Shown piece after piece: positions 19,906-28,652 of a stretch of DNA of 64,000 nucleotides. Source of the stretch: Vibrio cidicii. Its GTDB lineage: Bacteria; Pseudomonadota; Gammaproteobacteria; Enterobacterales; Vibrionaceae. Under the pieces are notes generated by a model. That model searched no databases. It worked only from the letters and a program-made list of their open reading frames with translations, and was not told where the DNA came from. The stretch is from the NCBI RefSeq assembly GCF_009763805.1, contig NZ_CP046804.1, forward strand, positions 1-64,000, in the 5' to 3' direction. Numbering within the stretch: position 1 is the stretch's first letter; each line of letters opens with the position of its first letter. The translations under genes and the position numbers were made by a program.

Positions 19906-21390
19906 TTACGCGGTTTCGGAAACCGCTTGTGGTTTTTCTTCATCCGCTAGCTCGCGCTCGCCTTTGCCTTTGGAGATTTTGATCACGTAGCCCGTCACCA
20001 CCAGCGAGAAGATAAGGCCGGCAATGGTGGAAATCTGCATTGGTAAGCCAAAGCCCAGTGCGCTGTTGTTGAGGATAAAGCTGACGCACACTGTGGTCAT
20101 AAAGAAGGCTGGAACCGTAGTGATCCAGTGCAGCTTGTTGTGGCGTAGCAGGTAAGCCGATGCCGTCCACAGCATCATCACTGCGGTCGTTTGGTTGGCA
20201 AAACCGAAGTAGCGCCAGATGATGCCAAAATCCACCTGAGTCAGAATCGCACCAAGGACGAACAGCGGAACGGCCATCAGCAGGCGATTGCGCAGAGTTT
20301 TCTGCTCCATGTTGAAGTATTCCGCTAAGATCAAACGGCTGGAACGAAACGCTGTGTCACCCGAGGTGATTGGCAGAATCACTACACCCAAGAAGGCAAT
20401 CACGCCACCAAACACGCCAAGCAGACCAAATGACGCACTGTAGACCACGTTGCCAGGGCCACCGTTTTTCACCGCTTCAGAAAGGGACTCCAGTGAACCA
20501 AAGAAAGACAGAGCAATGGCACACCAGATAAGTGCAATGATGCCTTCACCGATCATCGCGCCGTAGAAGACAAAGCGGCCATTTTTCTCATTTTCCATAC
20601 AACGCGCCATCAGCGGTGATTGCGTGGCGTGGAAGCCAGAGATCGCACCACAAGCGATGGTGATAAACAGCGCAGGCCAGAGCGGCATATCGTTCGGGTT
20701 GAGGTTGGAGAACATGTCAGCGACTTGGAAATCCCCCATCACTGTGTGTTCAGGTGAAAGGGCAATCGCGGTCATCAGACCAACCGACATGAAGATCAGC
20801 AGCGCGCCGAATAGTGGGTAAAAGCGACCAATGATTTTGTCGACAGGCACGATCGTCGCGATGATGTAGTAAGCAAAAATGATCACCACCATGGTTGTCA
20901 TGCTCACCGAGAAGCTGGTTTGATCGTTGATAAGGTTAGTAATCATACCTGCTGGCGCAGACACAAACACCACACCGACCAGCAGCAATAAAACAATGGC
21001 AAAAATGTTCATGAAATGTTTAGCGCCATTGCCTAAGTAGCGGCCGGTGATGCTCGGCACAGAAGCGCCGCCGTTACGTACGGAAAGCATGCCAGAGAAG
21101 TAATCGTGCACCGCACCCGCAAAAATACAGCCGACCACAATCCACAACATGGCAGCCGGGCCGTAAAGAGCCCCCATGATCGGGCCAAAAATCGGGCCGA
21201 CACCGGCGATATTTAGCAGTTGCACCAAATACACTTTGGGCGTTGACATCGGCACGTAGTCGACGCCATCGGTTTTGGTGTGGGCTGGAGTTTGGCGATG
21301 TTCGTTGATACCAAATACTTTCTCAACGAAAGCGCCGTAGATGAAGTATCCGCCAATCAGGGCAGCGACACAGGATAGAAACCACATCAT
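19906..21390 (-). CDS. btsT: CstA/BtsT-family pyruvate (peptide) transporter
   Basis: A polytopic inner-membrane protein of the CstA family (about 494 residues, many transmembrane segments). The signature is strong: FGINEHRQTPAHTKTDGVDYVPM, LLNIAGVGPIFGPIMGALYGP and SGFHATQSPLMARCMENE. In E. coli the family includes CstA and BtsT (YjiY), both pyruvate/proton symporters. The neighbouring btsS-btsR genes support a pyruvate transporter; I recall the name BtsU for the Vibrio campbellii protein. I choose the ATG at 21390, preceded by AAGGAC; the 76-codon upstream extension to 21618 is an open frame running through the operator repeats and looks non-coding. Confidence 0.9.
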   Translation of the reverse strand: MMWFLSCVAALIGGYFIYGAFVEKVFGINEHRQTPAHTKTDGVDYVPMSTPKVYLVQLLNIAGVGPIFGPIMGALYGPAAMLWIVVGCIFAGAVHDYFSGMLSVRNGGASVPSITGRYLGNGAKHFMNIFAIVLLLLVGVVFVSAPAGMITNLINDQTSFSVSMTTMVVIIFAYYIIATIVPVDKIIGRFYPLFGALLIFMSVGLMTAIALSPEHTVMGDFQVADMFSNLNPNDMPLWPALFITIACGAISGFHATQSPLMARCMENEKNGRFVFYGAMIGEGIIALIWCAIALSFFGSLESLSEAVKNGGPGNVVYSASFGLLGVFGGVIAFLGVVILPITSGDTAFRSSRLILAEYFNMEQKTLRNRLLMAVPLFVLGAILTQVDFGIIWRYFGFANQTTAVMMLWTASAYLLRHNKLHWITTVPAFFMTTVCVSFILNNSALGFGLPMQISTIAGLIFSLVVTGYVIKISKGKGERELADEEKPQAVSETA

Positions 21391-21469
21391 AGCAATTTGT
21401 CCTTGGATAATAGTTAAGCTCAGGGTGGAGAGTAAGTGACTCTCTGCCCAGTTGCACTGGCTTCTAACT

Positions 21470-21598
21470 TGAGTGGTCGCATAGCCAGACGAGTGGTCGC
21501 TATGGCGACTCAGTGGTTTCTCGTCGGCGTGAGTGGTCTGCTGACGAGGCGAGTGGTTTATTTCGCCCTTGATGCGGCGAGTGGGGAATTTAAGTGGT
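21470..21598 (-). promoter_or_regulatory. Array of seven BtsR-like operator repeats
   Basis: Read on the minus strand, toward the transporter gene, the motif ACCACTnn occurs at 21598-21591 (ACCACTTA), 21585-21578 (CCCACTCG), 21557-21550 (ACCACTCG), 21537-21530 (ACCACTCA), 21517-21510 (ACCACTGA), 21497-21490 (ACCACTCG) and 21477-21470 (ACCACTCA). The last five are spaced exactly 20 bases apart. The E. coli YehT/BtsR site is, as I recall it, the direct repeat ACC(G/A)CT(C/T)A. The nearest copy is 80 bases upstream of the transporter start. A DUF2799 lipoprotein gene begins on the other side at 21637. Confidence 0.75.
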
Positions 21599-21636
21599 AA
21601 GGTTATTGGATAAAACAATGAGTTAAGGAAAGAGAA

Positions 21637-21966
21637 ATGAAACAGAGCGCATTAGCCTTGCTGCTGGTGGCCTTGGTCGGCTGCGCGTCGAGTACCGAAG
21701 AGTTGGCCAAAGCGGGCGAGTGGTATCAGGTCGGCTATCAAGATGGGGTGAATGGGCGCACCCAACGCAGCTTTAAAGCACTCGCTGCGCTGGGTGAGGT
21801 GAATAAAAGCGATTATGACCAAGGTTATCTGCAAGGCGTGGATGAATATTGCAACGCGGATTTTGCCTATCAAATTGGCCTGTCGGGCTCCTATTACGAA
21901 GGGGTGTGCGAAGGCACCGAAACAGGCGCAGCGCTTTCGCATGGAGTGGCAACGTGGCTGGAATGA
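21637..21966 (+). CDS. DUF2799-type small lipoprotein
   Basis: A 109-residue secreted lipoprotein. Residues 1-15 form a signal peptide ending in the lipobox LVGC (Cys16). The mature part has the repeated pattern YQVGYQDGVNGR ... YDQGYLQGVDEYC ... YQIGLSGSYYEGVC typical of DUF2799 proteins; function unknown. The ribosome binding site is AAGGAAAG. It is divergent from the CstA/BtsT gene, so its promoter may lie within or next to the BtsR-like array and it could be co-regulated. Confidence 0.8.
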   Translation: MKQSALALLLVALVGCASSTEELAKAGEWYQVGYQDGVNGRTQRSFKALAALGEVNKSDYDQGYLQGVDEYCNADFAYQIGLSGSYYEGVCEGTETGAALSHGVATWLE

Positions 21967-22043
21967 GTACCAGCAATAAAGCGGTGATGGAACGACAAGA
22001 AACATAATCAACATCGATTGAGCGCAACAGCGAGGGCAGGGAT

Positions 22044-23873
22044 ATGCAAGCAGAAACCGCAGCACTTTGGTTGGCTGGAATTGGCGTTGTTGGGCTCGCC
22101 TGCCAATGGTTGGCATGGCGTTTAAAGCTTCCGGCCATCTTATTTTTGTTGCTGGCGGGCTTGTTGGCCGGGCCCGTGAGCGGCCTGTTACAACCGGAGC
22201 AACTGCTTGGCGATTTACTCTTTCCCATGGTGTCGCTGGCGGTGGCGGTGATTCTGTTTGAAGGCAGTCTGACACTTAACTTTCGTGAAATCCGTGGTGT
22301 AAGCAACACGGTGTGGAGCATAGTGACTGTGGGCGCCGTGGTCTCATGGGGATTGACCAGTAGCGCCACGCATTACTTGCTCGGGTTTGATTGGCCCTTG
22401 GCACTGCTGTTTGGCAGTTTGACCGTGGTGACTGGCCCGACGGTGATTGTCCCCTTGCTACGGACGGTGCGCCCGAGTACGCGGCTGGCGAATATTTTGC
22501 GCTGGGAAGGGATCTTGATAGATCCGCTTGGCGCGCTGTTTGTCGTCATGGTGTATGAGTTTATTGTCTCGAGCAGCGAGACGCACAGCTTGATTGTCTT
22601 AGGCTGGATTTTGCTGATTGGCTTAGGGATTGGCATCGTTTCAGGGCAACTGTTGGCGACGGTTTTACGTCGTGGCTGGTTACCTGAATATTTACAGCCG
22701 TTTGCGGTCTTGACCATGGTGCTCGGCGTGTTTGCACTGTCGAATCATCTTGAACATGAGTCTGGTCTGCTCACCGTCACGGTCATGGGAATGTGGATCG
22801 CCAATGCCCGCGGGGTCGATATCAAGCACATTCTGCATTTTAAAGAGCACCTCACCATCTTATTTATCACCGGGCTGTTTATTCTGCTGGCGGCAAGAAT
22901 CAAAGCGGACGACTTCGCCACTTTGGGCATCAGTGCGCTGTTGCTATTTGTGTTTATCCAGTTGGTGTCACGTCCGGCTTCGATTTTTATTGCCACGCTG
23001 CGCAGCTCTCTCAGCATCAAGGAAAAGAGCTTTCTCGCTTGGGTTGCGCCGCGCGGTATTGTCGCGGCGTCCATCTCCTCGCTCTTCGCCATCAAGTTGG
23101 ACTCGCTTGGCATGTCTGAAGCCGCATTACTGGTGCCTCTGACCTTCATGGTGATCATCGGTACTGTGGTGTTGCAAAGCGCTTCGGCGCGGCCCATGGC
23201 AGTGGCACTCGGCTTGGCTGAACCCGCACCTAAAGGTTTTTTGATTATCGGGGCTAATGATGTGGCCCGCACACTGGCGCTGGCGATCAGTAAATACGAT
23301 TGCCGCGTGATGCTGACGGATTCCAACTGGGATTACATTCGTCAAGCGAGAATGGCTGGGCTGGAGCATTACTACGGCAATCCGGTTTCTAGCCATGCAG
23401 ATGAGTATTTGAATTTGATTGGCATTGGCCATGTGGTGGCACTGAGTCCAGACCGTTACTTTAACATCATGGCCTGTATGCATTTTATGAATGACTTCAG
23501 CGATAAGCGGATTTTCTGTCTGTATGATCAGGCCAGTAGCACGTCGAGCAACGGTGACAAGCATGCCGTTTCAGAGGATTACAAAGGCTTGCCCTTTCTT
23601 GGCTCATCGGTCAGCTACAAGAAACTGGCCAGCTTGATCAATCAGGGGGCAGAAGTGCGACACACTAAGCTGAGTGACAACTACACTTACGCCGATTATC
23701 GGCAGACTCACGCTGCGAACTTCGTCTTACCGCTGTTTGTGGTGGATGGCAACGGGCGAGTGCAAATTTGCCACAATAGTGATCACTTTGCGCCCAAAGT
23801 CGGTGAAACGGTGGTTTCCTTGATTAAGGAGCAATCGGCTGAAAACAAAGTCAGTGAGAGCAAAGCGACTTAA
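22044..23873 (+). CDS. CPA-family cation:proton antiporter with C-terminal Rossmann domain
   Basis: A 609-residue protein. The N-terminal part (to about residue 395) is a Na+/H+ exchanger domain of about 12 transmembrane segments, with TVVTGPTVIVPLLR (family TGPT/DP-like motif), LRWEGILIDPLGAL (ion-binding Asp) and FLAWVAPRGIVAAS. A soluble Rossmann-like domain follows, beginning KGFLIIGANDVARTLALAISKYDCRVMLTDSN, similar to TrkA-N/RCK nucleotide-binding domains. This points to a regulated NhaP-like exchanger; ion selectivity cannot be read. Convergent with anmK. Confidence 0.85.
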   Translation: MQAETAALWLAGIGVVGLACQWLAWRLKLPAILFLLLAGLLAGPVSGLLQPEQLLGDLLFPMVSLAVAVILFEGSLTLNFREIRGVSNTVWSIVTVGAVVSWGLTSSATHYLLGFDWPLALLFGSLTVVTGPTVIVPLLRTVRPSTRLANILRWEGILIDPLGALFVVMVYEFIVSSSETHSLIVLGWILLIGLGIGIVSGQLLATVLRRGWLPEYLQPFAVLTMVLGVFALSNHLEHESGLLTVTVMGMWIANARGVDIKHILHFKEHLTILFITGLFILLAARIKADDFATLGISALLLFVFIQLVSRPASIFIATLRSSLSIKEKSFLAWVAPRGIVAASISSLFAIKLDSLGMSEAALLVPLTFMVIIGTVVLQSASARPMAVALGLAEPAPKGFLIIGANDVARTLALAISKYDCRVMLTDSNWDYIRQARMAGLEHYYGNPVSSHADEYLNLIGIGHVVALSPDRYFNIMACMHFMNDFSDKRIFCLYDQASSTSSNGDKHAVSEDYKGLPFLGSSVSYKKLASLINQGAEVRHTKLSDNYTYADYRQTHAANFVLPLFVVDGNGRVQICHNSDHFAPKVGETVVSLIKEQSAENKVSESKAT

Positions 23874-23896
23874 AAAAGTGACCAGAGAAAAGTTAG

Positions 23897-23956
23897 CAGC
23901 AGAAAGCTCAGACAAAAAGGTGGCAGCTCAATCGGCTACCTTGCTCTTTTCTGCTG
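23897..23956. terminator. Nested hairpin between convergent antiporter gene and anmK
   Basis: CAGCAGAAA (23897-23905) pairs with TTTCTGCTG (23948-23956). Inside, AAGGTGGC can pair with GGCTACCTT with one G-T pair. The structure fills the gap between the two stops and may end both transcripts. No strong U-tract is seen. Confidence 0.4.
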
Positions 23957-25069
23957 TTATGCTTTTGGATAAAGCACGCCAAGGCAAGCAAGGCGGCTTG
24001 CGCCTGTCACCTCAGGCAGATTGCTGGGCAGGCGATGCACGTGGCGATACGCCAGCCAAGCAAACGCCATCGCTTCCATGTTGTCGCCATCGACGCCTTT
24101 CTCGCTCGTTGTCGCGACTTGCCACTGTGGCAAGCATTGCGCTAAGCGCTGCATCAACAGCGGATTACGCGCCCCGCCGCCACACACCAGCAGTTGCGGG
24201 TTCGCTCCGAAGGCATGTTTTTCGACTTCGTTGGCGATGGTCAGCGCCGAGTACTCGCACAAGGTGCGCTGCACATCTTCGACTGAGTAGTCATGAGTGC
24301 CGAGCATCCCATCCAGCCATTCGCTATTAAACAGCTCGCGCCCGGTACTTTTGGGGGGCTGCTTGGCCAAATAAGGCTCTTGTAACAGACGCGCCAGCAA
24401 GTGGCGATCCACTTCTCCTTGGCAGGCGAGTCGCGCGTCTTGGTCATAGCTTCGCTGCGTGTGTCTTTCACACCACGCATCCATCAGCATGTTGCCGGGG
24501 CCAGTATCATACCCGCTGACCCTTTGTTTTGGATGAAGCACGGAGATGTTGGCGATTCCGCCGATGTTCAACACCACGGTGGTTGAGTCCTGCATGGCAA
24601 AGATGGCTTGGTGAAATGCCGGTACCAGCGGCGCACCTTGACCACCTAAAGCGATGTCTTTGCGACGAAAATCCGCCACGGTGTCAATCTCAGTGCGCAC
24701 CGCGATAATATTGGCATCGCCCAGTTGAGTGGTAAACGGAGATGGCCCGGTGGGTTGGTGAAAAACAGTTTGTCCATGATTGCCAATCGCGCTCACTTGG
24801 CTGGCTTGTATGCCCGTTTTGTTCAGAAGTGCGAGTACGGCGTCGGCAAACAGGTGGCCGAGTTGGTGGTCGAGCTCACCCAGAGTGCGCAAATCGGTAC
24901 TTTGCCCAGTACAGACAGAAAGCAGTTGCCGCTTTAATGACGTTGGCAGTGGGTGGTCATGGTGCGCGAGCAAGCGCACTTGCCCTTGGTTGATTTCAAC
25001 CAGCGCAGTGTCGACGCCATCCATGCTGGTTCCCGACATCACCCCGATATACAGCTCTTTCTCTTGCAT
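23957..25069 (-). CDS. anmK: Anhydro-N-acetylmuramic acid kinase
   Basis: A 370-residue sugar kinase of the ASKHA fold that phosphorylates and opens 1,6-anhydroMurNAc released during peptidoglycan recycling, giving MurNAc-6-phosphate. The N-terminal ATP-site motif GVMSGTSMDGVDTALVE is diagnostic; IGNHGQTVFHQP, LNIGGIANISVL and DTGPGNMLMD follow, with LLVCGGGARN near the C-terminus. It is divergent from nagZ, which acts one step earlier on the same material. Confidence 0.96.
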   Translation of the reverse strand: MQEKELYIGVMSGTSMDGVDTALVEINQGQVRLLAHHDHPLPTSLKRQLLSVCTGQSTDLRTLGELDHQLGHLFADAVLALLNKTGIQASQVSAIGNHGQTVFHQPTGPSPFTTQLGDANIIAVRTEIDTVADFRRKDIALGGQGAPLVPAFHQAIFAMQDSTTVVLNIGGIANISVLHPKQRVSGYDTGPGNMLMDAWCERHTQRSYDQDARLACQGEVDRHLLARLLQEPYLAKQPPKSTGRELFNSEWLDGMLGTHDYSVEDVQRTLCEYSALTIANEVEKHAFGANPQLLVCGGGARNPLLMQRLAQCLPQWQVATTSEKGVDGDNMEAMAFAWLAYRHVHRLPSNLPEVTGASRLACLGVLYPKA

Positions 25070-25174
25070 CCTGATTTCCCCGCCGTTTTTTCCTCGTGCA
25101 AAGCATTGTAATGCAAATTCATTCGGAATAACCTCATTTAGTTTTAACCAATATCAGTTGTTTGGAGAGAGAAA

Positions 25175-26158
25175 ATGGGACCGTTATGGGTGGATGTCGC
25201 AGGCTACGAACTGGATGCAGAAGATAAAGAAATTCTTGCTCATCCTACTGTTGGTGGCTTGATTCTGTTTACGCGCAATTATCACGACAGTCAGCAACTG
25301 CAAGCCTTAGTGGCGTCGATTCGCCGTACAGTCAAGCGGCCGTTTCTGATTGGCGTCGACCAAGAAGGTGGACGAGTACAGCGTTTTCGCGAAGGTTTCT
25401 CACCCATTCCTGCTGCGGCTGAATACGCCAAGCATGCGCAAGGGGAAGCCCTCGCGCGCATGGGCGGTTGGTTGATGGCGGCCGAGCTGATTGCGCACGA
25501 TATCGATCTCAGTTTTGCCCCTGTGCTGGATAAAGGCTTTGCTTGCAAAGCGATTGGTAATCGGGCCTTTGGTGAAGAGACACACACCATCTTGCGCCAC
25601 AGCAGCGCTTACCTACAAGGGATGCGCAGTATCGGGATGGCGACCACAGGCAAGCACTTCCCCGGTCACGGTGGCGTGATTGCCGATTCGCACTTAGAGA
25701 CACCGATTGATGAGCGCGATGACCTATGGCAAGAGGACATGGCGATTTTCAAAGCGCAAATTGAGGCAGGAATGTTGGATGCCATGATGCCCGCGCACGT
25801 TATCTATCCTCAGTATGATTCTCAGCCTGCCAGCGGATCATCATATTGGTTAAAACAGGTACTTCGCCAAGAGTTAGGCTTTAAAGGGCTGATTTTCTCT
25901 GATGATCTTACTATGGAAGGCGCGGCTGTGATGGGAGGCCCAGCAGAGCGGGCCAAGCAAGCGTTACACGCCGGATGTGACATGCTACTGATGTGCAATA
26001 AACGTGACGCGCAAGTCGCAGCGCTAGATAGTTTGCCCATCACTTCTGTGCCTAGCGCGGCAGCACTGTTGAAGAAGCAGAGCTTTACTTTAGACGAGTT
26101 GACGCGCTCTCAAGAGTGGAAAACAGCTCGTGATGCCCTGCAGCGTTTGTTGCCATAA
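25175..26158 (+). CDS. nagZ: Beta-N-acetylhexosaminidase NagZ
   Basis: A 327-residue cytoplasmic GH3 glycosidase that removes GlcNAc from anhydro-muropeptides. The hallmark [18 protein letters not shown] loop (catalytic Asp/His dyad) and the substrate site [12 protein letters not shown] are present. The nucleophile Asp is in [13 protein letters not shown]. The start context [13 protein letters not shown] is typical. In relatives its product induces AmpC beta-lactamase through AmpR. Divergent from anmK with about 105 bases between them. Confidence 0.96.
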   Translation: MGPLWVDVAGYELDAEDKEILAHPTVGGLILFTRNYHDSQQLQALVASIRRTVKRPFLIGVDQEGGRVQRFREGFSPIPAAAEYAKHAQGEALARMGGWLMAAELIAHDIDLSFAPVLDKGFACKAIGNRAFGEETHTILRHSSAYLQGMRSIGMATTGKHFPGHGGVIADSHLETPIDERDDLWQEDMAIFKAQIEAGMLDAMMPAHVIYPQYDSQPASGSSYWLKQVLRQELGFKGLIFSDDLTMEGAAVMGGPAERAKQALHAGCDMLLMCNKRDAQVAALDSLPITSVPSAAALLKKQSFTLDELTRSQEWKTARDALQRLLP

Positions 26159-26216
26159 AAGTGAGAAAAGAACCGCTTAAGCGATGAATTCTCATTGATA
26201 CGCATTTTATCTTAGG

Positions 26217-26257
26217 TGTAATTTTAAGTTTACACTAAATGTTTTTTTATCTTTACG
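26217..26257 (+). promoter_or_regulatory. Tandem TyrR boxes upstream of aroF
   Basis: TGTAAT-N6-TTTACA at 26217-26234 matches the TyrR box TGTAAA-N6-TTTACA with one mismatch. A weaker copy, TGTTTT-N6-TTTACG, lies at 26240-26257. The two are offset by 23 bases, the usual strong-weak TyrR spacing. Repression of aroF-tyrA by TyrR with tyrosine is inferred. Confidence 0.7.
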
Positions 26258-26324
26258 GTTGATTTTCTTTTCTAGCCTGTTATTTTGTCATCAAGGTTGA
26301 TTGAGCTGCCTTATGGATTTGGGT

Positions 26325-26342
26325 TGTAAAAAATAATATACA
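26325..26342 (+). promoter_or_regulatory. Third TyrR-like box next to the aroF start
   Basis: TGTAAA-N6-TATACA has one mismatch to the TyrR consensus and ends 11 bases before the aroF ATG. Together with the pair at 26217-26257 it would bracket the promoter. Confidence 0.55.
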
Positions 26343-26353
26343 GGTTGAGAGTT

Positions 26354-27424
26354 ATGCGTAAAAGTGAGTTGAGTAATATTAATATCAGTGATGAACAGAT
26401 TCTGATCACGCCCGATCAGTTAAAAGCCAAGTTGCCGCTCAGTGACAAAGCGCGTGGCTTTATTCAGCAATCACGCAATACCATCGCGAACATTATCCAT
26501 AAGCAAGATCACCGCTTGCTGGTGGTTTGCGGTCCTTGCTCAATTCACGACCTTGCCGCGGCGAAGGATTATGCACGTCGATTAAAAGCACTCTCACAAC
26601 AACTTGATGATCAACTGTATATTGTTATGCGTGTTTACTTTGAAAAGCCGCGCACCACTGTAGGTTGGAAAGGATTAATCAACGATCCTCATCTGGATGG
26701 TAGTTTCGACATTGAACACGGCTTGCATGTCGGCCGTCAGCTTTTAGTGGAATTGGCTGAAATGGAGATCCCGCTCGCGACCGAAGCGCTCGACCCTATT
26801 AGCCCGCAGTACCTTGCTGATACCTTCAGTTGGGCGGCGATTGGTGCTCGAACCACGGAATCGCAAACCCACCGAGAAATGGCAAGTGGCCTTTCGATGC
26901 CAATTGGTTTCAAAAACGGCACCGATGGCAGTTTGTCTACGGCGATTAATGCGATGCAAGCGGCTTCGTCAAGCCACCGTTTTATGGGGATCAACAGTGA
27001 AGGTCAGGTGGCACTTCTGACTACGCAAGGCAACCCAAACGGTCATGTGATTTTGCGTGGCGGTAAGCAGACTAATTACGATTCAGTGTCCGTGACTGAG
27101 TGTGAGCAAGATATGGCGAAAATGGGCTTGGATGCGTCATTGATGGTCGATTGTAGTCACGCCAACTCACGTAAAGATTACCGTCGTCAGCCTTTGGTCG
27201 CGGAAGATGTGATTCATCAGATCCGCGAAGGCAACAAATCGATTATTGGTTTGATGATTGAAAGCCATATTAACGCAGGCAATCAATCGTCGGAATTGCC
27301 ACTGAGTGAAATGCAATACGGGGTTTCTATCACCGACGCCTGTATTGATTGGGATACCACAGAGGCACTGCTGCGCAAAGCGCACAAAGAGCTAGTGCCA
27401 TTTTTACAACAACGTCTGAAGTAA
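26354..27424 (+). CDS. aroF: DAHP synthase, tyrosine-type AroF
   Basis: The first step of aromatic amino-acid synthesis: PEP plus erythrose-4-phosphate to DAHP. The 356-residue class I enzyme has LLVVCGPCSIHD (metal Cys), YFEKPRTTVGWKGLINDP and MVDCSHANSRKDYRRQ. I use the ATG at 26354 (MRKSELSNINI) with AGGTTGAG upstream; an in-frame TTG at 26345 would add three residues. The tyrosine-sensitive isoform is inferred from tyrA 18 bases downstream and the TyrR boxes upstream, as in the enteric aroF-tyrA operon. Confidence 0.93.
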   Translation: MRKSELSNINISDEQILITPDQLKAKLPLSDKARGFIQQSRNTIANIIHKQDHRLLVVCGPCSIHDLAAAKDYARRLKALSQQLDDQLYIVMRVYFEKPRTTVGWKGLINDPHLDGSFDIEHGLHVGRQLLVELAEMEIPLATEALDPISPQYLADTFSWAAIGARTTESQTHREMASGLSMPIGFKNGTDGSLSTAINAMQAASSSHRFMGINSEGQVALLTTQGNPNGHVILRGGKQTNYDSVSVTECEQDMAKMGLDASLMVDCSHANSRKDYRRQPLVAEDVIHQIREGNKSIIGLMIESHINAGNQSSELPLSEMQYGVSITDACIDWDTTEALLRKAHKELVPFLQQRLK

Positions 27425-27442
27425 CAGTAAACAAGGGATATC

Positions 27443-28571
27443 ATGGCTGTTGAACTCAACGCATTGCGCGATCAAATTGATGCCGTCGACAAACAAATGC
27501 TAGAACTGCTCGCGCAGCGTCTCGCTTTGGTGGAAAAGGTGGGAGAAGTGAAAAGCCAGCACGGCTTGCCCATCTATGCCCCCGATCGAGAAGCGGCCAT
27601 GCTGGCATCACGCCGAGCAGAAGCTCAGGCGATGGGCATTCCCCCGCAATTGATTGAAGATATTTTGCGTCGTGTGATGCGCGAGTCCTACGCCAGTGAA
27701 AAAGATTCCGGTTTCAAGTGCCTCAATCCAGAAACTGCGCTCGGTGGTGATCATTGGTGGTCATGGCCAATTGGGCGGGTTGTTTGCGCGCATGTTCCGT
27801 TTGTCTGGTTACAGCGTAAAAGTGTTGGGTAGCCAAGATTGGCCACGTGCCGATGAGATCCTTGACGGCGCGGGCTTAGTGGTTGTCACTGTGCCGATTC
27901 ATTTAACCCAAGGCGTGATCGATAAGTTAGGGAATCTGCCGCAAGACTGCATTTTGTGCGACCTCACTTCCATCAAAGCCAAGCCGTTGCAGGCGATGCT
28001 CAAAGTGCATCGCGGGCCAGTTGTCGGTTTACACCCGATGTTTGGCCCGGACGTACCGAGCTTGGCCAAGCAGGTGATTGTCTGCTGTGATGGTCGAGAC
28101 AGCGAAGCTTATCAGTGGTTATTGCAACAGTTTGTGATTTGGGGGGCGAGCGTGTGCCAAATCGATGCGGCGGAGCATGATCATGGTATGACCTTGATCC
28201 AAGCGCTACGCCACTTTACCTCGTTCGCTTACGGGATGCATTTGAGCAAAGAGAATCCGAGTTTAGACAAGTTAATGAAACTCAGCTCACCGATTTATCG
28301 CTTAGAGCTGGCGATGGTCGGCAGGCTTTTTGCCCAGGATCCCAATCTGTACGGCGACATCATTCTCTCTTCTGAAGAGAATATTGAGATGATCAAACGT
28401 TTCCATCAACGCTTTGGTGACGCGCTTGCGCTGCTTGAGCAGCATGATAAAAGCAGTTTTGTTGAGAGCTTCAAACAGGTCAGTCAGTGGTTTGGCAGCT
28501 ATTCGCAGCAATTTATGGCCGAGAGCCAAAACTTGCTTAAGCAAGCGAATGACAACATTCATCGTGGATGA
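27443..28571 (+). CDS. tyrA: Chorismate mutase / prephenate dehydrogenase, with one-base frameshift
   Basis: The bifunctional T-protein of tyrosine synthesis, 375 residues after repair. Residues 1-90 are an AroQ chorismate mutase ([26 protein letters not shown]). The dehydrogenase starts with the NAD site [18 protein letters not shown] and has GLHPMFGPD and the catalytic His region [12 protein letters not shown]. The break is at 27712-27714: TCC GGT TTC AAG should read TCC GGT TCA AGT, restoring ...[16 protein letters not shown]. It follows aroF by 18 bases with ribosome binding site AAGGGATATC. Confidence 0.93.
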
Positions 28572-28597
28572 GGCCGTTACCTAAGTGACACAAAACG

Positions 28598-28624
28598 AAA
28601 AGAGCAGCGCGAAGCTGCTCTTTT
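28598..28624. terminator. Bidirectional terminator tyrA / M23 peptidase
   Basis: AAAAGAGCAGC and GCTGCTCTTTT pair around a short loop between the convergent genes, giving T runs on both strands. Confidence 0.85.
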
Positions 28625-28652
28625 GTTATTAGCTTTGTTATTGGCGGTTTGG

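Noticed and set aside
21391..21618. N-terminal extension of the CstA/BtsT protein by 76 residues
   Set aside because: The region is the operator array; the extension has no membrane or family similarity, and a good ribosome binding site precedes ATG 21390.
22067..24993. Open frames antisense to the antiporter and anmK genes
   Set aside because: They are high-GC shadows of the real genes without conserved content.
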